The translations under genes were made by a program, and so were the position numbers. The notes beneath the pieces are model-generated. The model was not told the origin of the DNA. It did no database searches and saw nothing but the letters and a program-made list of their open reading frames with translations. From assembly GCA_951799425.1 (NCBI GenBank), contig OX637394.1, forward strand, positions 30,416,001 to 30,480,000: DNA of 64,000 bases. Direction: 5' to 3'. This document shows positions 33,713 to 44,269 of the stretch, in pieces. The first letter of the stretch is position 1. Each line of letters starts with the position of its first letter. This DNA comes from Ilex aquifolium. Its lineage: Eukaryota; Streptophyta; Magnoliopsida; Aquifoliales; Aquifoliaceae.

Positions 33713-34380
33713 CAAAGCAAAGTAATAGCACATATAATATTCAAAAAGAAGGTCATTTGAATCAAACTGAAATTTGGTATAATCTCATGAAAGAATATTA
33801 ACACTATATCAAATAACATTATCAATAATCTCCCTTTTAATGAATAGATGAAAATGATACATGTGCATGATTTCTGGAATCAAAAAGGACTTTACTAAGG
33901 TTATAATGTGGCTAAGGGTATTGAGTTTAAGAAACGACGTCTAAGGGATTCAAAAAGCTATCCTTTTCAATTTGTGTAGCACACATCTCCCTTTAACTTT
34001 CCTGACTTTTACAACATCATACTTCACATTCTTTATTTTCAGTCTTACTTGAGTAAACGTTAAAAATCTCTCCAAGGAAGATTAGTTCAAAATCTGCATA
34101 AGGGTTTCACATCTCCACTATATATATATAAACTTCATAAAGGATCATGTTATTTCAAAATTTTTATCAAAATAAGAAATCATTATGTGCTCAAAATGAT
34201 GAGTTTTTTTTTTATGAAAATATAGAGATAGTGCACAAATAATGTATGAAAATCCCCCGTGATTTGGTTAGGGTTATACCTGAAAATTAACAGAATGACA
34301 ATATAACTTTACCGTGAATAATACAAATTAATTTTCTTAACACAACAAAATTTATGCGAAATAACACAAACTTAATAACT
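33713..34380. other. Unclassified sequence between two LTR elements
   Basis: AT-rich, no recognised gene, domain or repeat ends. Confidence 0.4.
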
Positions 34381-34770
34381 GAATATGTAAAACCCGGGTA
34401 AATTTGAACTTTTTCTGAAAAAGGGCAAAATTGTAATTTGTTACTATAATGCGCATTTAAAATACTTGTGTCTCTAGAGCTCGGATGACGAAACGGACCT
34501 CACCGTTGTATTCATCTCGCGAAATCTAGTTGCCCTGTCAATTTTTGTCAAATTCTGAGATAGTCGAATTTTGCGCGTTTTACGAGACGACTGTGTCCGG
34601 TGACCTCACAAAGGTCCCCAAAAATGAAAATTATAAAATTTCCTTATAATTGAATTAAAGTTCAAATAAAAATAATTTGAACTTAAACCGGGATGAAATT
34701 AATCGTTTCGGGGCAAAAACGGACCAGGACAAAGGGGAGGCGTGTGGCGCAACGTGCACCAAGCATCAAG

Positions 34771-34780
34771 GGCTATAAAT
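34771..34780 (+). promoter_or_regulatory. Putative TATA box of G LTR
   Basis: GGGCTATAAATATC in the 5' third of the LTR; the region is conserved in the partial copy (gattataaaaagg near 56850). Confidence 0.45.
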
Positions 34781-36410
34781 ATCGGTAAATATCTGATTTT
34801 TAGGCAGAATAATCTGCATTTTTCAGTGTGTAAACATGTGAGGGAGAGAGGAGAAGAAAAATAAAAAATTCAAGGCTTCTTCCTTCGATCCGCAGAGTTC
34901 CTTCGGTCGGAATCATTCGGACCAAGAGTTAAAGTCGATTACATCGACGAGGGCTACACAACCATACCAAGAACGAAGGATTTCACCAAAGATCCAAGAA
35001 GAGACTTTGGGGAAATCAAAAGCTTTGGGGCTTGGGAGGTGTTCTTGAAATTCTACACTTCATCTCACGCTCCAAGAGGTAGGGTTCCCTCCTACTTTGG
35101 TTATTTACAACCTATGGTGTCCATAGGGAATGGTTAGGTGTATAGAACTTGCCTATTATTAGGGAAGTGAGGAAATGGGTGTAGAAATGATTTATTCCAA
35201 GTTCTACCTTGAAATTGATATGTGGAAGTTCCTGTGAAATTTCTTGAAATGTGGTATTGTGTGGGCATGCTATTTGTTTAGATTGTGCTCTTGTGAGTGA
35301 AGTGTGTTTTGAACATAAATTGTGCAATAACATGCTTGTTATGATTGTTGATATATGCTCTTTGATGTATTGACATTGTGATGGAAAAATGGTGATTATA
35401 TGCATGTGATATAAATTGTCATGGTACATGTTGATATGTGGAAATTGCTCACTTGCCATGCATTACAATTTGGGCATATAATTGGCATCACATTCATGGG
35501 CATGAGTCACGAGTGTGGGTGTGTGTGCATGGGTGATCAAGCACCATACTTGGTGTTTGATAAGTGGACTCGGGAAGGTTGGATCGAAGATCCCCTTGAG
35601 TCGCATAGTTGCATGGAAAACTTGTGTTGGGTATAGCAAGAAGGGATAGATCCCTCCTCGGGTGCAAGACCCGGCTATATGGTTTATACACTTGCCGGCG
35701 GTGAAATTCCAGAAAAGTGTAACGGTGTACGGAACCGGCAGTGAGACTCCGAGAATCCGATACCTAACAAAGACACTTGATTTTGTTTTATAAAATGCCC
35801 ATTCAATGGGAATCATCCAACAATGATTTGGTTTATTAACAAATGATTTTTTTTATTCAAAACAATCATTGGATGAATTTTCGTCAATGACGGATTTACT
35901 TCACAAGTGCATTGCATTGTGTTGGGGGAGTCGGTAAGGACTCGGGGTTGAAGTTGTATGAGTGAGTTTCATCTCAATTCATAGCATGACATGAAAATTC
36001 CTATTATGGGATTGCATTTCTTGATTGAAAAGAATGTTGCTCGTAAATTGTTGCATGTGAACATTCCATGTGCATCTAGATTGAGGAGTAGCCTCTGTAG
36101 GAGATACTCTATTGAGCGTAGCTCACCCTATACGGGAAAATATTTCAGGTGCGAGGTACACACCGGTGGATGACACTTACTCGGGGCCCCAAGGATGAAG
36201 AGAGGCCGATATGTGGCTTATTTTGGGTTTTTGTAAACTAATTATGAAAACTTAGTTTTTGACATGTAAATATATGCAAATGATTGTAATAGAACTTGTA
36301 CTAACTATGTTTCATGTATAAATACATGTTGTATAAGTTTGGGATGATTGTGGAAAGGTTTGGAATGGATTGGAAATGAAAAACAGGTGAAACATGCAAA
36401 ATTGAGTAAA

Positions 36411-36484
36411 GTGTACCGGTACAACGTGGTCCAGCAGGTCCAGCGTACCGGTACGGTGCAGTCCAGTGGGAGTACCGGTACACT
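36411..36484. repeat. Palindrome cassette, GTACCGGTAC type
   Basis: Three GTACCGGTAC palindromes in 74 bp separated by GGTCCAGCAGGTCCAGC and GGTGCAGTCCAGTGGG. The second G copy (60681-60770) has five at the same LTR position with different spacers. Confidence 0.9.
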
Positions 36485-36767
36485 TTCCAAAAATTAGAAA
36501 ATTTCAAACTGTTTTGCCAAGCTTTTTGGCTATGTATTCCTTCCTTCAAAGGTTATAAATGGACAAAAATAGAGTACCAATGGTGGTATATTGGACCTCG
36601 GATGGGTCAATCAACCGAAAGCATATAGACTTGGTATTTTTTTTTATCCCGGTAAGGGGGATGTGGTGCCGCGGTGTCGGGTTAACCGGCATCCACGGGT
36701 ATTTCCGCGGGTTGATGGTTGATCAACGGATTTATAAATGACCTCCGATTTTTGGGGCGTCACAGCT

Positions 36768-36779
36768 TGGTATCAGAGC
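36768..36779 (+). other. tRNA-Met primer binding site
   Basis: TGGTATCAGAGC, the canonical initiator-tRNA-Met primer site, starts three bases after the LTR end CACA. It identifies the upstream block as a 5' LTR. Confidence 0.9.
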
Positions 36780-36828
36780 GTATTGATATCTTAGTTTAAT
36801 TCGAGTTAATTGGCTTGATCCGAAATGT

Positions 36829-38757
36829 GTACACCTAAGTGCAGGCGGTCAAGCTGTAGTAATAATCCGGTTTGAGTCCGGAGTCGAATCCACAGAGAGC
36901 TCTTGTTGGTATTTTTGAGATAAGCAGTGGTGGAGACCTATTGATTGTAACCCTTGAGATTTGTTGTGAGGTGTGAGATTTCCTGGACAGAATATAAGAT
37001 TCTTTCCAAGAGCATTTTCTTAACAAAATATGAGATAAGCTCTAATGAAAAAGAGTCACTCTTTAGTTCAAGGATCTGGACATGTAGTTAATTATCCGAT
37101 TTGTTATACTTGTGCTTGGTAATTCAATTAACTCCCGTGTCAACAACAAGTTAATCGGAAGATAAAGATGGACTGTGAGAATTAAGAACATGATTCCGAT
37201 GTCTTTATTGAAGTTTATAAGAATTGTCTGTGTCGAGACTTAACCCGTCTACAAACAAGCAAGTGTTTCTACAAGACATCTAATCATGACATTAATATTC
37301 CATCTTTTAAGTGAAGCACAATAATGGGGAGGATTGAAGGGTAGTCATGAAGATTTAGCCGGGGTACTTGCCTTGAACCGATGAGTCTTTCTATACAAGA
37401 GTCATCCGTGTCATAGAAAGAGCCCACGGTTAGACAAAGTACCTTAGCTTTGCTAGATGCAATCAATCATCCAATAAGCAAGGGGAAATAAACATTAAGC
37501 ATAAGAACAATGCACAAATATAATTTTCGGATAATTTATACATGCTCTTCTCCTCTCACTAAAGAGTGAATGAGAAACTACTCACTCTTCATGGCTTTGG
37601 TAAAGCTAGAAAAGTGAGTGATGCTCATCCCTCCAAGTAGAGGACTTACAAAATGCAATAACAATAAACAAGGAGCCAATCTTTAACAAAGAATAAGTGA
37701 ATCACGTTCCACCCTTCACGGCTTTGGTAAAGCTCTAGAAAAGTGGAAGAGTTTCACTCCTCTAAGAAAGAAAGAAGCTCAAGCAATGGAAGTGAAGTAC
37801 ATAAGCAATAAAAGTAGAAGAAAGCTAGTCACAATTGGAGGGTGGCTTCCTTAACCAAGAAATGGAGGGTTGCTTCCTTAACCAAAAGATGAACTAACTC
37901 CCTTCTATGCATATAAGTGAAAGCATAAACATGAAACTACTTTTATAACAAGCTAAGAGATGTTGGACTAAAGCCAAACTAATCTCTAAACTAACTACTT
38001 CATACAAGGAAATGTAAGCTAAATCTACAATGTGAGTGGGAGTCTAAGCCTCCATCAACCTCCCTACTTCCTCTCTTTAGCTCTCCAACAATGGGAGTAT
38101 TTATAGGCAAGAGGAGGAGACAAGAGGGGGTGAAGGAATAGTGTATGCCGCCCAAGTCCAAGTGAAAAACCAACTACTCTGCTGCCAGTCTGTGGAGAAC
38201 GTTCGAATGTGAGTTGGCGTTCGAACGTTGTTTCTATTTTTGCTTTATGGTCGTTCGAACGTTGTCTGCCGTTCGAACGTTTCTTCTGTCTTTGCACTAT
38301 GGGCGTTCGAATGCCAGATGTGGTCTGACCCTCTCACTCAAGTGGTCTGTGGTCTTATGTGAAGTTCTTTTCCACACTCTATGCAGTAGTCTGGTCTTCA
38401 ATCAACTCAAGTGGACGTTCGAACGTGAGTTGGCGTTTGAACGTGACACTCAAGTGCCTCAGAGCTTCAGAGTCTTCTTTCCTAGCTACAACATGCCTTC
38501 TCTCAGCAGTCAGGTCTGCTACAGTTCAATGAGAACGTTCGAACGTGAGTTAGCGTTCGAATGTTTTGGCTGTGCTCCAAGCTTCTCCAATTTTGTGCCC
38601 TAATGTGCTGGTGTTACATTCAGGTGTGATACTTGTTGTTCTTGAGTCCTTGTTCAGTTTAGACCCTGAAATGACATCACTTGAACTCTATCAAAGTACA
38701 ATTAGTCTAAAAAAGGCATAGTAAAATGCTAATTTTAAGTACTAATCATTAATCATG
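36829..38757. repeat. T-family repeat copy T3
   Basis: It begins TGTACACCTAAGTGCAGG then 'gagtcgaatccacagaga', parallel to the start of T2. It contains 'cactaaagagtg' landmarks, a minus-strand TATA motif (cctataaatac near 38100) and a TTCGAA cassette just beyond it. It ends 'atgctaattttaagtactaa'. Inserted in the leader of the G element. No protein domains. Confidence 0.7.
38198..38567. repeat. Palindrome cassette, CGTTCGAACG type (about 9 sites)
   Basis: Same order of sites and spacers as 26752-27112, with extra copies at about 38410-38440. Four sites have lost the palindrome by a single change, in TTCGAAtG or TTtGAACG; all would follow from C-to-T or G-to-A at the CpG. Confidence 0.9.
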
Positions 38758-39406
38758 GGTTAATTACGGACACCTGAATTTTGGGGTGTTACAGAATAAA
38801 ACCACAGTTCAAAACATAAAAACATCCAAAAGTACTCAAAATCAAGTCCATAAACTTAAATGTAAATAAATAGTTTGATAAAAGTAAAGAGAGAGATAGT
38901 AGAAGATGCAAGAGACTCCGGCTGGCTAGGCAAATGATGATGGGCCACCACTATATCTCCTTCCAAGCAGCCTTAGAGTGTGTTTGGGATCACTTAAAAA
39001 AGGTGTTTATTATATTTTTAACTTATTATAAGTACTTTTATAAAAAAAAATGATGTTTGGAATAACTTATTAAAAGTACTTTTAAAAAAGTAAAAACTGT
39101 TTTACCACTTAAATAAACCTAAAAATAAAAGTTAAAAAATAAGGCTTTTACTTATTCAAAATCACTTGTGCCCAACCACTTCCACCTCATTTTTTTTTTC
39201 TCCCAACCCGTCGACTCTCTCTCCCGATATCTCATCCCATGGGTCTGTCAACAGCCCTTCTTCCATTTTAGTGACCAACGACCAGGACGATGCCGGAGAG
39301 CTAGGCGATCACCGGATATATCTCGACGACTCCCTTCTCTCTCCATTCTATCTCTGTCGCGCGCTAGCCTTGTGTATCAGAGGATTCAGATTCAAGTCTG
39401 ATCAAT

Positions 39407-40546
39407 GTGAGTTTGTTCTTGTGATTATTCTTATTTGTGACAACTCTGTTTCAACGTCTAGCTTTTATTTTCTTTTGGTGATCTTTACTTCACTTGAACC
39501 TTATGATTGCTTGCTTTTCACTGGGATATTGGGGTATGCGGTATGCCCTTGGATTGAGTTGAATGGTCTAGGCTACGTAGTTGGATTTGATGCTTAGATG
39601 TATTAGCTTAGTTCTTGTTTATGCACTCGGTCTTTCCTAATTCTTTGGACAGATATGTACCATCTTTCATGTCTGTTACCTGTTTGTTAATATACCTAAA
39701 CGAACTTCATAACAAAAGTTAGTAACAACTGTGAGGCAAAGCTTAAACAAAATGGTTTCAATTTTGGATCAAATCTACATATCAAGGCGTGAAACAAATC
39801 CTCTGTTTTTTTTTAGTAATTAAGAGATAACACAAGCATTTGGGTTTTCCTCTACACTGTAAACATAGTAATGTTGTGTCATGTAAGCATTTGGGTCTGA
39901 CCTTCATCTTTCTTTCCATCGTCCTTCTTCTTTTCGGCTTCCTTTGGCCCAACTGTTAATATATCTGTGTGCCACAATTTTCTCAATTTGCTAACAACCT
40001 GAACTGGATCAATATCGCCGACCACAGTTAATTTCTTCTCCTTCATGTGCATAGAAATTGATTCAATTCCTAAACAAAATAGAGGTCAAGTGAAATCAGA
40101 TCAATAAACTAATTAATAGTTGCATGTGTGTGTCAACCAATTGAGTACCTGAAAGGCTACACACTGTCTTCATGGCCTTTTGTTTTTCTTTACCATCATT
40201 GAGATCTAACTTCAGCACCACTTCAAAACCCACAAACATGAACTTCCCAAAATGTTAATTTTAAAAAATCCCCGGTTGATGTGACAATGTAAATGGAAAA
40301 CAAAATGAAACCCATCAAATATCATGGTTTTATTAGTTTATCAAAAAGCATCAAAGATCATGGTTTCTCGTCATTTCTGTTTTGTTGCTTAGAAAATCAA
40401 AGCATAGAGAAGGAAAAGGAAAATGCAACTGTCTGTATTTGGTTACTTGAGCTTATTTGAACACTAAGTTTTACTGTGATGCTATTAAAATTTATCTAAA
40501 TGTCAATGCTTATATTTTTTTTCATTGCTTTGGATTTGTTGTGCAG
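39407..40546 (+). other. Probable 5' leader intron of the transposase gene
   Basis: A donor at CAAT|GTGAGTTTG (39407) and an acceptor TTTGTTGTGCAG (ending 40546) bracket the HMA gene. The acceptor lies one base before the transposase start codon. The exonic leader would be the pyrimidine-rich stretch before 39407. Inferred from splice-site appearance only. Confidence 0.45.
39879..40239 (-). CDS. HMA-domain (heavy-metal-associated) protein carried by the transposon
   Basis: Two exons, 40239-40149 and 40069-39879, with GT-AG intron (donor TTTCAG|GTACTC, acceptor TTTGTTTAG|GAATTG), give an uninterrupted 93-residue product. It contains '[20 protein letters not shown]', '[19 protein letters not shown]', '[11 protein letters not shown]' and a lysine-rich tail, the beta-alpha-beta-beta-alpha-beta plan of plant HMA proteins of the HIPP group. 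The loop that binds metal in most members (CxxC) is D-L-N-D-G here, as in the metal-site-less subgroup. The C-terminus lacks a CaaX isoprenylation box, suggesting a shortened copy. It lies antisense inside the transposase leader intron, so it is probably a host gene fragment captured with its intron. Whether it is expressed cannot be told. Confidence 0.8.
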
Positions 40547-40547
40547 A

Positions 40548-41792
40548 ATGAATCTGAAAACTATATGTCTTACCCTACTTGCCATACAACTTTTGAGAAA
40601 ACGGGCTGCAATGCGCAAGAGTAAAATGCCATGTAGGACTTCTGCCCTAACCGGACATCAATATGTGTTAGAGATTCTTAATGGCCATGATCGTGTATCC
40701 CTTGAACAATTTCGAATGGAAAAGCATGTGTTTATTTCATTGTGCGAGTTAATGAAAGAAAAGAACTTGTTGTGTGATAGCAAATATGTGTCAAGTCAAG
40801 AGAAGCTAGCTATATTTTTAATCACTATTGGTCACAATGAGCGAAATAGAATGATGCAGGAGCGATTTCAACATTCTGGGGAGACAATAAGTCGACATTT
40901 CAATGATGTTTTATTAGGGATGGCCAAACTCTCAATGGAAATCATCAAGCCTCATCAAAATTTCAATTGCATCCCTCAAGAGATCAGATTGAATCCTAAA
41001 TACTATCCATATTTCAAAGATTGTATTGGGGCAATTGATGGCACACACGTTAGCGCTCATGTTCCTACTTCAAAACAGATTCCTTTTAGAGGTAGGAAGA
41101 TAGTATGCACGCAGACTGTCTTGACAGCATGTTCTTTTAACATGGTTTTCACATTTGTCAATGCTGGGTGGGAAGGAACGGCTCATGACTCCAGAGTGCT
41201 ACTACATTGCATTCGTAACCGGCAGTTAAACTTTCCAAAACCACCTCCAGGTATGTGTAAAGAATGCGTTGATTAAATTTTTTTGCATTCTTAACTACAT
41301 AGAATAACTAATGATTTTGTTGTATTTTTAGGAAAATATTATGTGGTAGATGCTGGCTTCCCTAATATGGATGGTTATCTTACTCCTTATAAGGAAACAA
41401 GATATCATCTACCCGAATTTCGTAGAGGGAGAAGACCTCATGGGAAGGAGGAGTTGTTCAATCATGCACATTCTTCGTTAAGGAATGTGATTGAACGTTG
41501 TTTTGGAGTATTAAAGAAAAGATTTCCAATTTTACAGCAAATGCCCAGTTTTGATTTCACTAAACAAATGTTTATTGTTGTTGCTTGCATGACTTGCCAC
41601 AATTACATAAGACTTCATGGCATCAGAGACGTATTATTTGCAAGGTATGCTAATGAAGACGTGGAGTTAGAAGAGGAAGACAATGTAAACCAAACCGCTT
41701 TTGAAGAGGATATTGATTTGTCAGATACAAATCCAATGTATAGGAAGAGAGAACGTATTGCTTCAGCAATTCTAAGGAACAATCAAGGATGA
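40548..41792 (+). CDS. PIF/Harbinger transposase (DDE_Tnp_4), two exons
   Basis: Exons 40548-41250 and 41332-41792 (donor CTCCAG|GTATGT, acceptor TTTTTAG|GAAAAT) join to 387 codons plus stop with no break. An N-terminal helix-turn-helix-like region ('EKLAIFLITIGHNERNR…', 'QHSGETISRHFNDVL') precedes the catalytic core. The core has 'CIGAIDGTHV' (first D), 'EGTAHDSRVL' (second D) and 'VIERCFGVLKKRFPIL' (E). 'FRRGRRPHGKEELFNHAHS' lies between them. Length and layout fit plant PIF-like transposases, which cut and paste elements at TWA sites. The start at 40548 follows an acceptor-like TGTGCAG; the in-frame ATG at 40500 would add 16 hydrophobic residues not typical of the family. Confidence 0.9.
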
Positions 41793-42303
41793 TTTTTTAT
41801 TGTATTTACTATTAACATGTGTTTTGCGACTTTAGTATGTCATTGTGATAGTTGGATTATGTAGTTTTTTCGTATGATTCCTTTATTAATATGATATTTT
41901 AGTGTATGATTTTTTTTTTTGTGTATCATTATATGTGTAGTGTATGTTTGTATATGTGCATTCAATGCTATTAACAATTGTGACATAAATAAGTGTTTTT
42001 ACATCCAAACGTGTTTTTTATAAAATACATTAATTTAAGTACTTTAAATTTTGAATATCCAAACAATACTTATTTAATAAAAGTGTTTTTCTTATAAACA
42101 CTTTTAATAAACATTTATTAAAAAAGTACTTTTTGGATTTCGTAAGCCATCCCAAACACACTCTTAATCCATCCATGAAGACATTCAAATCACTTTTTTT
42201 CTTTATCTGTAAGTCTTCGGAACTGGAATCCAACATGACATGAAGCCGTGGAGTATTCCTTTCAAATACCAAAAATGTCAAGGATTTTCCTTGCACAGAT
42301 GGA

Positions 42304-42477
42304 CCCTTGAATTTTGGCTAAATGACATAAACATCCTGACATTTTAAAAATTACGAGACTTGCCCTTCGTGTGATTGGTCAAAACCAAACCCTTGAATTT
42401 TGGCTAAATGACACAAACATCCTGATATTTTAAAAATTACATGAGACTTTCCCTTTGTATGATTGGTCCAAACCAAA
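42304..42477. repeat. Tandem duplication, 86-bp unit
   Basis: Two adjacent copies begin CCCTTGAATTTTGGCTAAAT at 42304 and 42390, about 90 percent alike to the eye, ending at the 'gattggtc.aaaccaaa' stretch. Confidence 0.85.
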
Positions 42478-43160
42478 TGAACAATGATAGATTTGAAATC
42501 TATATCCTAACCAACGCCCAGATCCAGAACCAAAACTTCTTACCTTGATTGCAAATATATCTAATAAACTCAATGGAAACTCTGATAAAAAATGAGTTTA
42601 GAATAGCCTGGATTGATCGTGCAAACAACGTTGTCTTCAGAAGAGATACGTCTCTTTAGCACAAAGTTTTGACTTTTTTTTCACAATGTAACAATTTGAG
42701 AGAAACTATGGTTCAGATGTAAACTTTTCTATTGCGAACTGATCTCTCTATTGTGAACCGATCATCAACCTAAAATGTATTAAACTGATTGCTATGAAGT
42801 AGAATAGAAAATGTATCCAGTAGTGGAAAGTTGAGCAGTGTATAAATAACATATACAGTGATAGATATCCTGCACTCTTTTAGTGCTTTACAAGAGAAAG
42901 CCTTTTGAAATCCAACGGCAAATGCAATTTCCATAGGCCATATGTTACTGCTAGGTGCGTTGGCAGTCATTACTTGAATATGCAACGGTCATGCATATAT
43001 TAATAGGTGATGAAATGATATTATATCTCTGCATATAGTTATTGCGTGCAACTCCGTATAAACAAATCCAACAATCAAAATTAAAAGAATATTCAAAGTC
43101 ATAAAATAAAAAATTAAATCTGGGGCTGAAATAATTACTATGAATAAATGACAATAATTT
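42478..43160. other. Intergenic, nothing recognised
   Basis: No domain, repeat end or RNA gene recognised. Confidence 0.4.
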
Positions 43161-43169
43161 TAATTTTAC

Positions 43170-44005
43170 ATGGAAAAGTTTTAGCCACACCCTTTCTAGT
43201 TTATTATATCTTCAAGAACATCCCCTCTATTTTCTGAATCTTCACTAACACTCCTATCAGATTTAAAATGTTAATTATAATGTAATTTTACTAAATTGCC
43301 TATGATATATTTTAGAAAAAACTTCATCCACACCTCCTCTACATAGACATATCTTCAATGAGATCCCCTCTATTTTCTAAATTTTTTTACGTATTAAAAT
43401 TCGGGCTAATTAAAATTCGATTCAAGCTAATTAAAATTTATTTTTTATGTATTAAAATTTGAGTCGATTAAAAATTATATTTTTGTACATACTAAAATTT
43501 GAACAAATTAAAATTCTATTCGAGGTTCAAATCAAATTTTAATCAACTCGCATTAAATTTTAATCAGCCCAATTTTTGATACATAAAAAATATAAATTGT
43601 AATTGAATCAAATTTTAATACGTAAAAAATAAATTTTAATCAACTTGAATCAAATTTTAAAATAAAATATAAATTTTAATCGGGGCTAACAACATAAGTA
43701 AAGCTCAAATTGACTCAAATTTTAATACTTAAAAAAAAGACTTTTTAATACTCAAATTTTAATATGTAAAAAAAAAAAAATTTAATTAGCTCGAATCGAA
43801 TTTTATGTAGAAAGATTATTTGGGGTTTATGTAGGAGTAATTTTGGTATTTGATATAATTTATTTGGTTATAAATAGTGGTTTAATGGCTAGGTGTCAAT
43901 GATATTTAAATATAAACTAAAAAGGGTGTCAGTAATATTTTTGATAATAAATGAGACGTCCTTAAAAATATGATAAATTAGAAGGGGTGTGACTGAAATT
44001 TTCTC
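43170..44005. mobile_element. AT-rich element with long terminal inverted repeats
   Basis: The left end ggaaaagttttagccacacc…tatcttcaagaacatccc and the complement of the right end (gaaaatttcagtcacacccc…) match over about 90 bp. A second partial left end occurs at 43315-43385 (aaaacttcatccacacctcc). The interior is a run of diverged aaattttaatac-type motifs in both orientations. No coding capacity or certain target duplication. Likely a non-autonomous DNA transposon. Confidence 0.6.
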
Positions 44006-44269
44006 ATTTTATATTATACATACCAACAATCCCCTACGTGATTTAATTATTTAAAAAAAAAAGGCATCAATACCATGCAATAGGTGTCTTTTGAACTTGA
44101 ACGTTCATTTAGCATTAACAAGCTTTCATTTGAAAGAACAAGAGTGAACAAATGTTGAACCAGCCTCTTAGGTTCAGATCTCTACTTGTCATACACATGG
44201 TAAAGACATTAGATCAAGTTCTAACCAATTTTGCCTCCATCCTATAGTAGTAGTCTCACTGCAAACACA

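Larger units (their letters stand above)
34386..36764 (+). mobile_element. G-family 5' LTR, 2379 bp
   Basis: It starts TGTAAAACCCGGG and ends GGGGCGTCACA. It matches the solo LTR at 60395-62757 (opposite strand) over its length, and the partial copy at 56467-57112. Shared landmarks include 'agctcggatgacgaaacgga' and 'gggctataaatatcgg'. A TATA motif lies near 34771. The palindrome cassette is 280 bp before its 3' end. Confidence 0.85.
34386..38793 (+). mobile_element. G-family LTR element, internally deleted, TSD gaata
   Basis: The 5' LTR (34386-36764) is followed by a primer site. The element ends at 38793 with TTTTGGGGTGTTACA, resembling the 5' LTR end TTTTTGGGGCGTCACA. Identical gaata lies at 34381-34385 and 38794-38798, showing one insertion. 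Between them are about 60 bp of leader, a T-family repeat (about 36829-38757) and only some 35 bp of the 3' LTR. Thus gag-pol and most of the 3' LTR are gone. Confidence 0.75.
38976..42163 (+). mobile_element. PIF/Harbinger DNA transposon, 3188 bp, TSD TTA
   Basis: The ends GAGTGTGTTTGGGATcaCTT and the complement of GAGTGTGTTTGGGATggCTT form near-perfect 20-bp inverted repeats. Both sides carry TTA (38973-38975, 42164-42166), the family's target site. AT-rich subterminal repeats extend inward. Inside are an intact spliced transposase (plus strand) and an HMA-domain gene (minus strand). No Myb/SANT-type second ORF, normally needed by this superfamily, was found. The terminal repeats and coding region look young. 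Confidence 0.9.

Noticed and set aside
39166..39597. 143-residue open frame at the left of the PIF element, a candidate Myb-like ORF
   Set aside because: No Myb/SANT tryptophan spacing; proline/serine-rich text that fits an untranslated leader with a donor at 39407.
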